From the NCBI GenBank assembly GCA_002224055.1, contig AZLU01000096.1, forward strand, positions 84,427 to 148,426: DNA of 64,000 bases, read 5' to 3'. Under the pieces are notes generated by a model. That model saw only the letters and a list, made by a program, of their open reading frames with translations. It was not told where the DNA came from and did no database searches. The position numbers were made by a program, and so were the translations under genes. Source of the stretch: Pezizomycotina sp. ARF18. Taxonomy: Eukaryota > Ascomycota. Of this stretch, positions 12,791-24,617 are shown in pieces (within the stretch, counting starts at the first letter, position 1; each line of letters starts with the position of its first letter).

Positions 12791-13829
12791 ATGAACAACC
12801 GCGCAGCTTACAGCACCACCGACGGCGTCCCGACGCTCGAGATCAAAAAAGCACCCATGCCGACCGCCGGTCCCGGCGACGTCGTCATCAAAGTCCGCGC
12901 TATCGCCATGAACCCGCAGATTGGGCCATGCAAGTAATGGGCACCAAGCTCTTCGCCTGGATGACGTTCCCCGCAATCTTCGGTGAAGACATCGCAGGTA
13001 CAGTCCACTCCGTCGGTCCGACGTCACCTCCTTCAAACCCGGCGACCGCGTCCTCGCGGAGGTCTCCGGCGTCTTCCCACCCGGACCGAAGGGTAACCAA
13101 TCCGCCCGCGGTGCGTTCCAAGAATACGTCCTCGCGACCGCAGATCTGACAACAAAGATGCCCGATAGCATGACGTTCGAAGAAGCCTCGGTTATCCCGT
13201 TAGACTTGTTACGGCTACGTGCGGGTTATACCCGACGAATCAACTAGATTGGATACCCGACAGTACCTCCCCGCCCTAAGAACGGCAAGACGATCTTGGT
13301 ATGGGGAGCGGCAACATCCGTCGGTTCGAACGCCGTCCAGCTCGCTGTCGCGTCGGGTTATGAAGTTATCGCGACCGCGTCCGCGAAGAACTTCGACTAC
13401 GTCAAGAATCTCGGCGCGAGCCAAGTATTCGACTACAACAGCTCCACTGTGATTGACGATGTCGTTGCCTCCTTCAAGGGAAAGGATTCCGCCGGAGTTA
13501 TTTCGTGCGCGAGGGACACCAGCGCGCACAACATCGAGGTTATCCAGAAGCTTGAAGGAGAAGAAGCACCTAGCTTCAGCGGCTTGGTTGCCCGCGGATC
13601 TTCCGGAGGACATCACGGCGAAGTTCATCAATACGGAAGACTTAAAAGAAGGCAGCATCTGAGCAAGATCATTTTCGAGGATTTCTTGCCGAAGGCGTTG
13701 GCGGAAAGAACGTTCGTTGCGGCACCGAAGCCACATGTTATCGGAAAAGGTCTCGAGAGCATTCAGGCGGCTTTGGATCATCTGAAGGCTGGGGTTTCGG
13801 CTTCTAAAGTAGTAATTACGCTAGATTAG
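12791..13829 (+). CDS. Zinc-independent MDR oxidoreductase (quinone/enoyl reductase-like), frame-broken
   Basis: A medium-chain dehydrogenase/reductase, an NADPH-dependent quinone or enoyl reductase type common in fungi. ATG 12791 starts MNNRAAYSTTDGVPTLEIKK. The GroES-like fold follows (GPGDVVIKVRAIAMNP, WMTFPAIFGEDIAGTVHSVG, FKPGDRVLAEVSGVFPPG, GAFQEYVLATADL). The Rossmann part has TILVWGAATSVGSNAVQLAV (nucleotide-binding GAATSVG), GYEVIATASAKNFDYVKNLG and ASQVFDYN. The C-terminus FVAAPKPHVIGKGLESIQAA, LKAGVSASKVVITLD ends in TAG. Length of about 345 residues is normal, and the Zn-ligand cysteines of alcohol dehydrogenases are absent. At least five 1-base breaks occur (NP/ADW, SVG/SDV, LDL/LTA, before PKNGK, and in the middle near 13575). 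The substrate is unknown. Confidence 0.85.
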
Positions 13830-14785
13830 GGGTATGATCTCTTCTCCGATAGGTTGGCACGCAAGAGAGATTGGGAGTCCAATAACTACCTATGCCCGTG
13901 TCGATACATTATCGTACGCAGTAATTCAGACATATTGAATTGCAGACATATCTTAAATATTTACGCTAGAGATGTTCTGAAGCAGCCTGGAGCAAAAGCA
14001 AGTGAAAGCATCATAAGATCAGTAAATATTCGAAGTGATGCAGTGAAAATTTTCGGGTAGTAATAGCATATGGATGTTTTTTACGGACAGTCGGTCTATG
14101 CGAACTTGGATGCGTACCGATAGCAACTTATCGCAGATCGGGATCATGGCCAATTGTATCCCAATTTTCCACTGACCATGGAATAGACGGATTCGTCGAG
14201 CGTTGAGGCTAAGACTAAGGTCAGAGCTATGAAATTCTGCTGCCCATACATTACAAGTCTCAAACTGCGTATTACGGTTGGCGTACAAGCCTTTGTAGAG
14301 CTTTTTCTCAAGCTCCTTGACAACAGATAGTATGCAAATATGGAGACGCAGTCACATCAGACCAAAACTAGTTTTTAGCGCTCAACGCAGGAATCTGCTA
14401 TTCTTTCTGCTGCATGCGCAATTACACTAGCGAGTTATTTGATATATTTTAAGTTAGGTGTGCCACAATAATTACATATTTTGTTCCTTCAACTGCTCAT
14501 GATCCACCTTGCTCAACATGATTTCCAAGTTTTTTAACCTGCTTCGCTTTTGCTAACTTCTCACCTGTTTCGGGAGAATTTGATCCTGCAGTGCGACCGT
14601 CGGTACACCAGTGTTTCGACTAGATTAAATAACTCATGCCAGTTTGTTTTCGAACTCCTTTTTTTTTTTTTTTTTTTAAATTTTCCTCCTCTTCCATGCA
14701 CCGTTGAGCTCTTCGTCATCTCTCCACAGATTCCATACTGGTAATAGCCTTCTATCCCTTCAAATAAGTCTCTCAGTTTCGGCTT
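13830..14785. other. Intergenic stretch with T17 tract
   Basis: No coding support. A poly-T run lies at 14659-14677. It separates the convergent oxidoreductase and ankyrin genes and should hold both 3' ends. Confidence 0.4.
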
Positions 14786-15930
14786 TTAGATTCTCATCGG
14801 CAAGTAGCTCTTTGAGACATCCCTGGATCTCAGGTCTAGCAGCCTGCGCGCCCTCTCAAATTCTGAGGACGTCACCATTGGAATGAGCGTCATAATTTGC
14901 TTTTCCCTAATTATTTCCCCTAAAAGTTTCTTCGCTAGCGTCCGAGCTTCTGCAATAGCACCATTTGAGCAGCTGTCTCCATATCCCAAAAGCAAGCGAG
15001 TAAAGCATTGTAGCCACGCCTTATAGCATTCCACAGTGCGCCTGCACACACCAAAATTTCGACGATATCAAGGCGGCCACGGGATGCGGCAACTTCGAGC
15101 GCCGTGAGTCTCGTCTGTTACGCTCTGTGAGGCAGGTTTGGGGTAAGCCAGCTATAAATGCGACGTTTGGCGGCCGGGCCGACTCGGCAGCAAGATGAAG
15201 CAGGTTTTGGCCGAAAACATCCTTTTGCGACAAGATGTCGCCTCGAGAGATATCAACCATATCGGCTAAATTAAACACATATTGCAGCAAAGATAAACTA
15301 CACCACGGAACAACGAGGTGAAATAGGGTTCTTCCGAACATATCTTTATGCTTTAACATATATCGCTAACTCGTTCAGACTTGGACATTCCTCTATTAAG
15401 GCTCAAAGAACCTTAATTGTCTACCTCTGGCTGCGGAAAACAGAGCATGTTACCGGAGGGATTGGATCGGTATAAATATTCCGGTCTCGTCGGAGAAAGG
15501 ACTTTACAACTTCAACATTGTCTCCGTAGCAGGCGACGTGCAAAGCTGTCCTTCCGACCATATCTGGCTCATCCCGGGCACCGCCTCGAATAAGACTTTA
15601 GTGAGCGCCGGCATGTCCTGGATAACTGCGTACTGAAGAGCTGTTTTTCCATAAATGTCCTTGATGTTAAAGTATCCACTGCCGTTCTTCTCCACAAGAA
15701 TCCCACCATGTTCTTAACCCCTCTCTCTGCCACATAGTTCAGGACCGTTCTACCCTCGATATCCTGCTTGAAGCAATCTGCGCCGCACCATACAAGACTT
15801 GCAGCAACTCTAAGTCTCCCTTTTCACCGCAATAGTGCATTGCTGTCTTTCCGCAGATGTCAGGAATATTGAGGTGGGCTGGAATAACATCTCGGATAAT
15901 TTTCGACATCAGGAAAAGTTCCGGGTGCAT
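14786..15930 (-). CDS. Ankyrin-repeat protein, frame-broken or decayed
   Basis: On the reverse strand from about 15930, at least seven ankyrin repeats are recognisable: DICGKTAMHYCGEKGDLELL, DIEGRTVLNYVAERG, DIYGKTALQYAVIQDMPALT, DMVGRTALHVACYGDNVEVV, DMFGRTLFHLVVPWC, DVFGQNLLHLAAES and a degenerate one near 15100 ending LDIVEILVCAG. The end is a non-ankyrin helical segment (EARTLAKKLLGEIIREKQ). Ankyrin arrays mediate protein binding; in fungi such proteins often carry an upstream NACHT or effector domain, which I do not find here. The true start is unclear, because an AT-rich repeat begins right upstream, so the gene may be truncated there. Frame changes occur about every 150 bases, and a TAA lies within the array near 15405. 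Confidence 0.75.
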
Positions 15931-15959
15931 TCGTGCATACCCTTGACTTCAGAATGAAC

Positions 15960-16745
15960 CTAAGGTCATTTTACCATTCTGAGCTCATTCTATGTCGTTT
16001 TATATCGTTTTATACCGTTAGCTGTTAAAAATCAATAAAAATATTGATAAAATGCACCCACACCTGTTAAAATTAAGCGAAAAAAGCACGTGCTAGCACT
16101 ATACCTTAAAAAGTAATATAAACAACGTAAAATGAGACTCCGCAGCGCCGAAACACGCTAAAAAAAAATAAATATACTATATACGTACGCGAATAACTTA
16201 TAATTCGATCGATTCCACTTTTTTTAATGTTCGAACTCACTTTTTATTTTTTTTTAAGTACGATATTATAAGTACGCTTACTCACTAACTATTAACTATT
16301 AACTATTAACTACTAAGTACTAACTACTAACTACTAACTAATTATTATATAGTAGGTAGGTAGGTAGGTAGGTATTATTATATAGTATTAGTTAGTTAGC
16401 TTATGAGTTAGTTAAGTTAGTTAGTTAGTTCGCGCTATAATAAAATAGTGATAGTGTATTTTTTAGCCCGTAACTAATAAAATAATAGGCGTCGTCGTCT
16501 ATTATTTTATTAGTTGCGAGCTAAACTTATAAAAATTTAGAGTTATAAGGCTATATAGTTTAATTTACATGTTTTACACTCTGAACGGGTTTTGTATTCT
16601 AAACGGGTGTGCTCATTCATACCCGGATATGGCACGGTGGCGTTTTGGCAATTTTTGCCATTTGGGGCATATTGGGGCATATTGGGGTATATTGGGCAAA
16701 ATGGGCTCGGTTATTTTTCCAGATGAAGGCGATGAAATAGGGCAT
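15960..16745. repeat. AT-rich low-complexity block with inverted repeats
   Basis: A sharp fall in GC with simple motifs: ATTAACT/ACTAACT repeats at about 16282-16340, TAGG repeats at 16352-16374, then TTAGTTAG repeats to 16428, so the two flanks are loosely complementary. A clean hairpin follows at 16464-16523. At 16620-16695 a degenerate direct repeat reads (GGGGCATATT)n. No coding. It may be a remnant of a non-autonomous element or a fragile site. I see no target-site duplication. Confidence 0.6.
16464..16523. repeat. Perfect-length inverted repeat (25-bp arms, 10-base loop)
   Basis: Left arm 16464-16488 and right arm 16499-16523 pair at 23 of 25 positions. The loop is GCGTCGTCGT. Both mismatches are C/T transitions, which fits cytosine deamination or RIP acting on a once-perfect palindrome. 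It lies in non-coding AT-rich DNA between the ankyrin gene and the SDR gene. Confidence 0.75.
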
Positions 16746-17328
16746 TGATCATGAGTACACCGCACATACACTATATACGCCTACGGATTCAAGATTGCCC
16801 AAGGATTCCGGCTAAATTTGTCATAAATATCGGCTTCCGGCCCCCGTCATCGGAAAACTCATTCGTAGATTTGCCATTCAAATTCTTGCTCGCAGCATCT
16901 CGATATCTCGATGTCACCATTGTTGTATTCCCTGCCGAGCCGGATCGGCGATCCGCTGTGGCCTCGGAAAAATCAACCGGCGGGGTTGCTGGCTATCGCA
17001 GCAATCATTACATCATGGCGTTATTCTAGAGCATTGATCAATTGCCATGATTATCCAATATTAAGGCGCGAGCGAGCTATCATCAATATAAAGGGGTTCT
17101 CGTGGTCCAGGTATACCGGTACTACAAGGTTGATCATTTCAGCTGTCAAATTTGCCTCGCCGATAAATAAATTAAATTTGGCGGCCAGATTTTATAAAAA
17201 CTCAGAAGTAACGCTACCAACCAGCAAATAAAATTAGCAATCAAGTAACAAATACATCACAACCCTTAATCAATCAGAATTTGAGTCAAGCTACTTTATC
17301 GAAGTTCTCAACTATAACAGCATAAACC
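16746..17328. other. Intergenic stretch before the SDR gene
   Basis: No domain in any frame. The plus-strand frame at 16745-17029 has no motif. The last 100 bases are probably the leader of the SDR gene. Confidence 0.35.
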
Positions 17329-18346
17329 ATGTCCATGTCCGGGAGCAAAGAAGGCAGCATTTCGCAGAAGGCCACCGCCCGCCTCTCGATCAGAATCAAG
17401 ACGCGCCGGGCCACGAGCACAAATGGACCCGGAGCCCGAGTACAACAGGCTTCCCGACGGCAAGGGCGGATACGTTGACTACGAGCCCGCAATAAGCTCA
17501 AGGACAAGCGCGCCCTTATCACCGGCGGCGACTCGGGATCGGCCGTGCGAGCGCCATCATGTTCGCGATGGAGGGCGCCGACGTCGCGATCGTCCACTTG
17601 GAAGAAGAGAAAGAAAGACGCGCAGGAGACGAAGAAGCAGGTCGAAAAGTACGGAAGGAAGTGTTACGCCTACGCCGCGGATCTGAGCAAGCAGCAAGAG
17701 TGCAAGAGCGTCGTTGATAAGGCGCTTAAGGATCTTGGGGGTCTGGACATCTTGGTCAACAATTGCGGTATCAGAAGCCGGCGGACTCCATTGAGGAATT
17801 GCCTGAGTAAGTATTAACTGATAAATCACGCTCCCATTGTGTTAATCTAAAGAAAAATCTCTAGAGCAATTGTATTAAAGTTTTGCTAACCGATACGGTA
17901 AAACTTTCACAGAGATCAATGGGACCACACCTTCAAGACGAACATTTACTCCTTCTACTGGGTCACCAAGTACTCCATGCCAGCCCTTCGCAAATCCCAC
18001 ACCGCCTCCATCATTAACATCGCCTCTATCAATCACTACAAGGGACGCCCTGATCTCTAGACTACTCAACCACCAAGGGGCCATTGTTGCTTTCACGAGG
18101 TCGCTTTCGAACCAGGTTGCCTCAGACGGATACGTGTCAACGCGGTTGCGCCGGGACCGATCTGGACTCCATTGTAGTCTGGAGCTTCGACGAGGAGACG
18201 AGGGAGAAGTTCGGCGTCAACAAGCCGATGAAGAGGCCCGGACAGCCGAGCGAGGTCGCGACCTGCTGCGTTTTCCTGGCGGTAGGGATAGCAGCACATG
18301 ACGGTCAGACTTTGCATCCGAACGGTGGGAGGTCGTTAACTCGTAA
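17329..18346 (+). CDS. Short-chain dehydrogenase/reductase (YghA/glucose dehydrogenase-like), frame-broken
   Basis: An NAD(P)-dependent SDR with the extended N-terminus of the YghA-like group. ATG 17329 begins MSMSGSKEGS, and the lead PEPEYNRLPDGKGGYVDYEP is typical. The cofactor motif is LKDKRALITGGDSG-IGRAS, followed by EGADVAIVHLEEE, KYGRKCYAYAADLSKQQECK and LGGLDILVNNCGI. An intron at 17807-17912 (GTAAGT...CACAG) joins to DQWDHTFKTNIYSFYWVTKY. The catalytic Ser lies in ASIINIASI and the YxxxK in DYSTTKGAI, then FTRSLSNQVASDG, RVNAVAPGPIWTPL, FGVNKPMKRPGQPSEVA and GQTLHPNGG, with TAA at 18344-18346. About 305 residues is normal. I count at least eight 1-base breaks, almost all explained by shortened homopolymers. 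Stress or polyol metabolism is a guess. Confidence 0.88.
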
Positions 18347-18904
18347 AGAAGCAACGAAAACCTAGGAAATTAAAAAAAATTTCACTATAAAAGGGATAAT
18401 AGTATTTTCATTTCGCCGCTACTAAATGATCATGTTATAAAATTGGCGGCCCTGAGGTTGTAAATTTCCGTTTAGTGAGATATAGGGCTTCTTATCCTTT
18501 TAACTTTTTGTCATTTGCACAGTGCACAGCTTTTAATGGTTTACGGAATCAAATGGGAAAAATATAATGGGACATGAATCAATTATAATGCCATGACCTT
18601 GAAGCTGTCATAGAGAATGAACGTCAGCCCGGACGCCTATAAGTCCTTACGATATACCGAAAGCTTTTATATGATGCCTGTGTTGCAGCTGAACGTCTAT
18701 GTCCACAAGTGGCAAACAGGATGTTATACATGATCCATAACGGATCCAGATAAAATTTCGGTCCGTTTTGGGATCTATCGTGGTAATCGTCCATCCATTA
18801 AACATTGATCTTTTGTTACTATACACGGGGCTCAACGAAGTTCCGTAATCCTCTGTAGTTCCTGCCAGATATTCCAGTAAAAAGCTCTACGCCGAAAACT
18901 TCCC
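18347..18904. other. Intergenic stretch between convergent genes
   Basis: Contains the 3' ends of the SDR gene (plus) and the F-box gene (minus). No coding support. Confidence 0.45.
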
Positions 18905-19560
18905 TCAGACACCATCCCGGCGTCTTCCAAAGCGCTCGTAGATGTTTAGCGCGCGCCTGAGTACATCGCGTACCGCAAGCGGCTTCCCATCTTCCAGCGA
19001 CCCGCCGAACGAAAATCCAGTCGTAATAATGCCTCCGGCGAGGTACGCACGTATATTGTATTTGATGATGAACTCAAAGACGGGCGGGGACGCAGCGTTC
19101 TCGCTGAAGACAGTCCTTTCACCGGCATCCTCCAGCTGCAAGTAGGTCCTCAGGCGCCGGACGCAGGCTCTGACATCATCGAGGTCGTCGAACCACAGCT
19201 CGCCCATGACAAACTATTCCCGTAGTCGAATCGACCGCGTACCATGGCGTAGGCTCCAGTTCATACTCGTACTCATAGCTGAGAGTCGTTAGGGCTGGGT
19301 GCAGCGCGAAGCCCTGGGCTTATATGGACCGGTAACGGGTGATTCCCTCAGTAGAGTTTTGTCTAGCTTGGTGTGGTTTGATCCTGGTCTTTTGGAGAGT
19401 AGATTGTAAAACCTCTTACAGACGCGGAAGAGGATTTAAGATCACTATATTCAAGTTCCGAAAAGGCTTCGAGCCAAAGCTCTGTGGGGATCGGGTGAAG
19501 CCATGAGTTGTAGTGGGTGATCTCGAGGAGCTTGTCGATGAGTCTGAAGGCTTAATTCGG
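18905..19560 (-). CDS. F-box domain protein, two exons
   Basis: Reverse-strand exon 1 (about 19560-19420) reads FRLIDKLLEITHYNSWLHPI and then an F-box-like core, IPTELWLEAFSELEYSDLKS. An intron at 19419-19314 (GTAAGA, CTACTGAG, CCCAG) joins at a codon boundary to GFALHPALTTLSYEYEYELE. After one frame break the long open part starting ELWFDDLDDVRACVRRLRTY runs to a stop at 18905. F-box proteins recruit substrates to SCF ubiquitin ligases through Skp1; the C-terminal part would bind the target and resembles no domain I know. The start codon is not settled, because the exon is open upstream but no ATG with good context is visible before a T-rich run at 19587. Confidence is moderate because the F-box is short. 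Confidence 0.6.
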
Positions 19561-22238
19561 GAAATTCGGAGAATCCTCGGCGACTTTTTTTCTTTCTTTT
19601 TTCTTAGACAGAGCCTACAAGCATCACAACCCGCACCGCTATGGTCTAGCTACCTATTGTGAAGAAATCACCCATTAATCCGAATGAAAACCACAGAGGG
19701 ATTCGTTTCACCGGAGTCTTCCTGGCTAGTAGGTAGCGATGTACATTCACATCAGAAGTAGCTTCGACTCGGATACGTACAGCGAGGAGAAATAGATCTT
19801 AGCCTCCCAACCCTTGATCAATAGAAACCTTGGCTGGCCACTTGACGATGAGGGCCTGGACCCCGACCCGAGAAGTAATTTGAAAGAATCGAAGAATTGA
19901 GTGCTGTAGAGTATAGAAACGACGAAAGATGACGAAGGCCTCAGCAGCGCGAGGAAGAGAAGAAAACGAGGAGATTGAAATTCGCGCGCGGCAAACATCG
20001 GAAGACTGGAAGGGCTTGTTCCTGATTCGCGAGAAATTTAAAGGAAGGCCTGCGGAGTATTTCCGCTCTCTGTAACTACACTGTCAGGTCACTCATATTC
20101 AAAATCGTATTGACAATAATGATACGATACGTCTAAACAATTGATGATTGGGTTACTCCGGTCGCATCCTGTTCAAGAGCGATGAGAAATATCTCATATT
20201 CCTGCCATGCCTTCATCGCATCATGTCGACCCAACAATCTCAAAAGATTCTTATAAAATATTTATTTATAGAGCGATAGCCTTTTGATATACATTAATAA
20301 CTTTTTGTAAACTGAAGATGGACATCATTTAAGCTTACTGCAAATTTTACTAGAGGGAAACTTGAAGGAGAAAAAGAAAAGAGGCTCAGGCTTCAGCTAT
20401 GAGAATGTGTGCCTCCTGGAAATATATCGGAATCGCTTGAAATTTGAAGAAAACCGGAAAATATTCCAATATTCTTATATAAAGTTACGAGGCGTTTTTC
20501 GTTGGTGATTGAATTTCTGAGTTCGTACTCGAGACTGGAGGTTCACAAAAAATTTCTTGTACTTACAATCACATAAGTGGCTGACCCTTCTCGTTTCACG
20601 GAGCAGACGACCCCTATCTTGTATCCCTGATGGTGGGGGAAAGGCTTCAAACGGAGATGAGGAAATTTACTTTAAGTAGCGACGTCGCTGATCACGGATA
20701 AACGATTCTCGTGATCCGAAACAGACCAATCGCCTTTTGGCAATGACATGAATCTTATATGAACCGGAAAATAAATTCCTCAGGCTTTCCAACATCGATC
20801 ACTGGAAAGAGTTGCCTGTGGTATTGGGGCTGTGTAAATCGTTAGATGTCTTGATTAACACTGAGTTAAATTTGTTTAATTTGGCACTCGTGAGTTGTGA
20901 GGCATAATACAGAAAGTTTCGTTTTTCATCAGCCAGGCTGAAAAACCGTTCGTAATGATATATGAGGATTACAAAGGATTATCTTTAACACCAACTGGAA
21001 AATTGTGTTCGGGAGCAGGGGACACGACGAATCGTTCTCAGAAGTGTTCTTCTATGGCGGTTCTTGAGACCGGTTCATGACTCGTTCCAATATATATAAA
21101 GTCTGAGATGCGGTTGTGTCCACCGAAGGGGAAAGACAGCAAGGGCGATCGGATCCACCGAGACTGTCCGCCCGAGATTTGAAGGACAAAAAACAAACAA
21201 TGCGGAGGCTGTGCAGCCTGTGCTCGGTGGGCTCGTCTGCAACATGAGCGGAAGTTCCCATCTGGACATCGTGTAATTTAATTTCCCTCGATCCGAGAAT
21301 CCTGTCGCGTTTCTATCCGTTTCATGGCATTTGGACCAATAAGATGGAGGCAGTGACATTACAGGTTGCCACCCTCGTCGCTTTAAGAAGCCAAAATTAG
21401 ACACAAAAAGGGGGGTAAATCCTTCCCAAGCCTAATGGTCTGGACCCCGAAGTACGCTAACCACCAAAGAGAGTTATAGGAGGGCCGATTCGAAAAGCTT
21501 AGCTCCGGGACAAGAAAAAAGTGCCAATATTGACCAGGATCAAATACGATCTGAGGGCTGATCAGAAAGCTTAGTTCTCTCGCTCTGCAATTTCCTTTTC
21601 GTTTTGAGAAAAGGGGAGATGAGCTGCAGTTTATCAGGCTCGGGTTTGATTGGAGCCGTGAGCCTTTTTCCGGTCCCTGGAAAGAGAAACTCCCTCCCGT
21701 GGCTTGCTGCAGTGTAATTACCTCAACCCTGCTTGTTTTTTCTGCCCGTTTATTGAGGTACCCCATTCATTTCACAGTCCCAATCAATGGAAAGCCTTGA
21801 CTTTGATCTGGATAATTGATTCTCGCAGCCAGCGCCTGAAGAGGAATACTATAGATCAGTGAGCTATTATTTTCCTTGTTCTTTCGTCGTCGCTGCGCAA
21901 AAAGGGGAGTGTAAATATGAGGAAATGAAGTGTGTATATCGGGATAGGACTCAGGAGCAACTGTAGCCTATAGTGTAATAGGAATGAATATCCAGAGTAC
22001 ACGAAAAGCTGATCCGCCTTGCATTCTCATCTAAATCAATTGGCTCCCGAATTCTATAAGCCTCGACGAAATTCCTCTAAGAGTGTTCCCTTCCTTCTCA
22101 TCACAACGCAATCTTCTTCTTATCCTTCTTCTTTTCGTAGTATCCAGCTCCTCGAGCCAGTCATTCTTTAGAACTTTCTCATTCGTCACGCTCTTTTTTT
22201 AACTTCTTTCTTTCTTGATACCTTTTACAACTTTCAAA
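19561..22238. other. Long gene-free stretch
   Basis: No recognisable gene. Minus-strand frames at 19747-19998, 21075-21404 and 21383-21766 are open but have no domain, signal peptide or intron support. The final 150 bases (pyrimidine-rich, TTCTT runs) look like a fungal core promoter and leader for the secreted protein at 22239. Confidence 0.4.
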
Positions 22239-23079
22239 ATGAAGGCCGCTCTTCTTTCCCTCGTCCCCTTCGTCGCGTAAGTTTCTCTCCCGTTCCAAGG
22301 CCTCTTGAACTATCTTGAACCCTGTACTAACTATGTATACAGTCTCGCCTCTGCCGGCGGTGCTGACTACACCAACACTCTCCTTCCTGCCGGCCCCGTC
22401 CCGGTGTACCAGGGTGGAGACAACTGCCCACCTACAGCAAGATCAAGCGTGGAGGCGGCTCCTACAGCGCTGCCGCTCCGCAGCCCATCACCGTCGACTG
22501 CTGCTGCCCCTGCACCGTGATCAAGCACGAGTGCGCGCCCGCCACCCCGGACAACCGCAAGCTCATTCACGACGACAATGTCTGCAAGAGCTTCGACTAC
22601 TCCACTTGCACCAACGGCTACAAGGGTGACGATGCCACCTACGTTCCCAGCGGTGACTACTCCGGCGAGTCCCCCGCCTCCACGGACGACTACTCTGCTC
22701 CCACAGCAACTCCGACCGATGACTGCGAGGAGGCCACCCCGACCGCTCCTATGACACTAGCTACGCTACCCCAACTGACTCATATGGCGAGTCGGCTGGT
22801 CAGAGTCCCGCTTGGAAGCCCCGTGGTCGCGGCCCTTACGGTACCGTGCCGTCCTGCCCCACTGATGACTGCGAGGATAAGGATTCCACTGCTGCTGCCT
22901 ACGCTACCCCTACTGATTCCTACGGCTCGGCTCCTACTGATTCCTACGCTACTCCTACTGATTCTTACGGTTCGGCTCCTACTGGTTCTTATGGCTCGGA
23001 TGGCAGTGACAACACCTCGTACGCTGCTGCTGACAACTCCGATAACTCCACCGACTCTTCGATTCGTCTTAGGTTTTAG
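22239..23079 (+). CDS. Secreted Ser/Thr-rich protein with Cys cluster and PTDSYG repeats
   Basis: ATG 22239 gives a signal peptide, MKAALLSLVPFVA, interrupted by an intron at 22277-22342 (GTAAGT...CTAAC...ACAG), then LASAGGADYTN. A basic IKRGGGSYSAA segment offers a possible Kex2-type Lys-Arg site. Next is a Cys cluster, ITVDCCCPCTVIKHECAP, and further Cys in NVCKSFDYSTCTNGYKG. The C-terminal half is low complexity with tandem PTDSYGSA/YATPTDSYGS units and TDDCE repeats, expected to be heavily O-glycosylated and wall-associated. The stop is at 23077-23079. Two frame breaks (after CPPT and after TAPM) fit single-base losses. No named family is recognised. A cell-surface or effector-like role is inference from composition. 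Confidence 0.75.
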
Positions 23080-24617
23080 CTCTTCAATGAGCACTAGGAT
23101 GTAATACTCAGTACGTGGAGTGGTGTATATTGATTCGAGGATAAGAGTGCGAGTTGTATCGTTTATTGTTTATGGTAATTTATATAGGCATATATTTTCA
23201 TTGCGTTGTAAAATAGTCTTTTTCGTATTTCATTTGTAATTTTGTCTTGTCATAAAAGTGTACATGTCTAGTTAGTATAGATTAATACACGTTTTCCATA
23301 AAATATCAAGATACAGTAGTATAATTGACGACTTCCGCCTTTTGTTAATTGTATTGGATTTGACATTGTGCTCTGTTCGGATTAACTTATTGATATTGCG
23401 CATGCTCGACGGATTAGGATAACTTTTATATTAATATCTTTTCAGAGAACACGAGGAGTTCGACTTCTCTGTGAGTTGAAGTTCGGCCTTAAATAGAGCT
23501 TGTACAATCGCGCCCTTGTTTTCATTTGAGTATGAGTTGACTTGATGACGCTGTTATGTTTCGCTCTAGAAGTTGATAATCAATAGTAAAATAGGAACCT
23601 GCGCTCGAGCTTGGCCCCGGGTGGCTTATACAAGGCAATACTGATATTTATCACCAAAGAGGCGAGGTAAGCATGTGCCTGTTACTGTTATATTTTTTAT
23701 ATACGGCTATATTTATAAATAATTATAATAATGCTAGGGGAGGAGACCCTTTAGAAACCCCCCCTTTTGGCCTGTGAGGCTATTATTTTTTTTTTTTTTT
23801 TTTTTTTGTATGTATAGTACCTGGGGTTATACCCCTAGACCTCTATTATTATTACGCAGTAATATAATTTTCATATATATTTACTATAGTAATAATATGC
23901 CTTTTTGTATAATGTTAGGGGTTTGGTAATCCTCAGGCCCCCGCCTGTTATACATCGTATACGTGTATTATAAGGTATTTAGGGTATTATATCCCTAGGC
24001 TTTTGTCTGCCTGCTTACGACGCTACTAGTCCACGATGACGCGTATATTAGACATAATGGGAATAGAGGTTGTTTATGTTTTTTGAGTTTTGTTTCGCGC
24101 TAAGTGCCGATATAAGGAGGGTTCATTAGCGACCAGAAAAGAATGTGCTACGTGTCAGACGAGGCAAATTTTCGCGCCGTAGGCTATTCGTGAGCAGGAA
24201 AGTTTCTTTCCCTTATGTCGGGCACTTCATGGCGAGCCCCAGCGAGCGTATCGTGTAGGTATACTTATTAGAATGGTAGTCACGTGGGCGTTAAATATTG
24301 ACAAATTGCATAATTTTCAGCGCTATTGTTAAAAGATAATGCTCTTCCTCGCAATAATTCTAATGTTTCAAGTCCTTTATAATACTAACTTCATATTAGA
24401 ATTAGATGCTATATGCAAAGAGTACAAGCAAAAATAAGACATAGCTATAAATAAGTAACAAATACCAATACTTTTAAAAAACAATCTGTTGTTACATGAT
24501 CATGATGTTCAGTTTCGTCCCCAAAGTGAAACAAAAACTATTCGTAAATAAATCCGATCCATGCGATGCTAAAAAGGAACAAAGAGTTTATAATATTTTT
24601 TGGTGTTTTAGTGAAAT
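23080..24617. other. AT-rich intergenic stretch with T-tract
   Basis: The 3' region of the secreted protein gene, then from about 23690 to 24050 strongly AT-rich sequence with a T23 run at 23787-23809 and short C-runs. It may be a decayed repeat, but no transposon domain is readable. Confidence 0.4.

Noticed and set aside
12767-13781. Long minus-strand frames of 134 and 188 codons
   Set aside because: Antisense shadows of the MDR oxidoreductase caused by high GC3.
21383-21766. 127-codon minus-strand frame
   Set aside because: No signal peptide, domain, or splice support; composition unlike neighbouring genes.
22780-23094. Ser/Arg-rich minus-strand frame
   Set aside because: Shadow of the PTDSYG repeat region of the secreted protein.
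23690-24060. AT-rich block considered as a RIP-degraded transposon
   Set aside because: No readable transposase, reverse transcriptase or terminal repeat; left as AT-rich intergenic.
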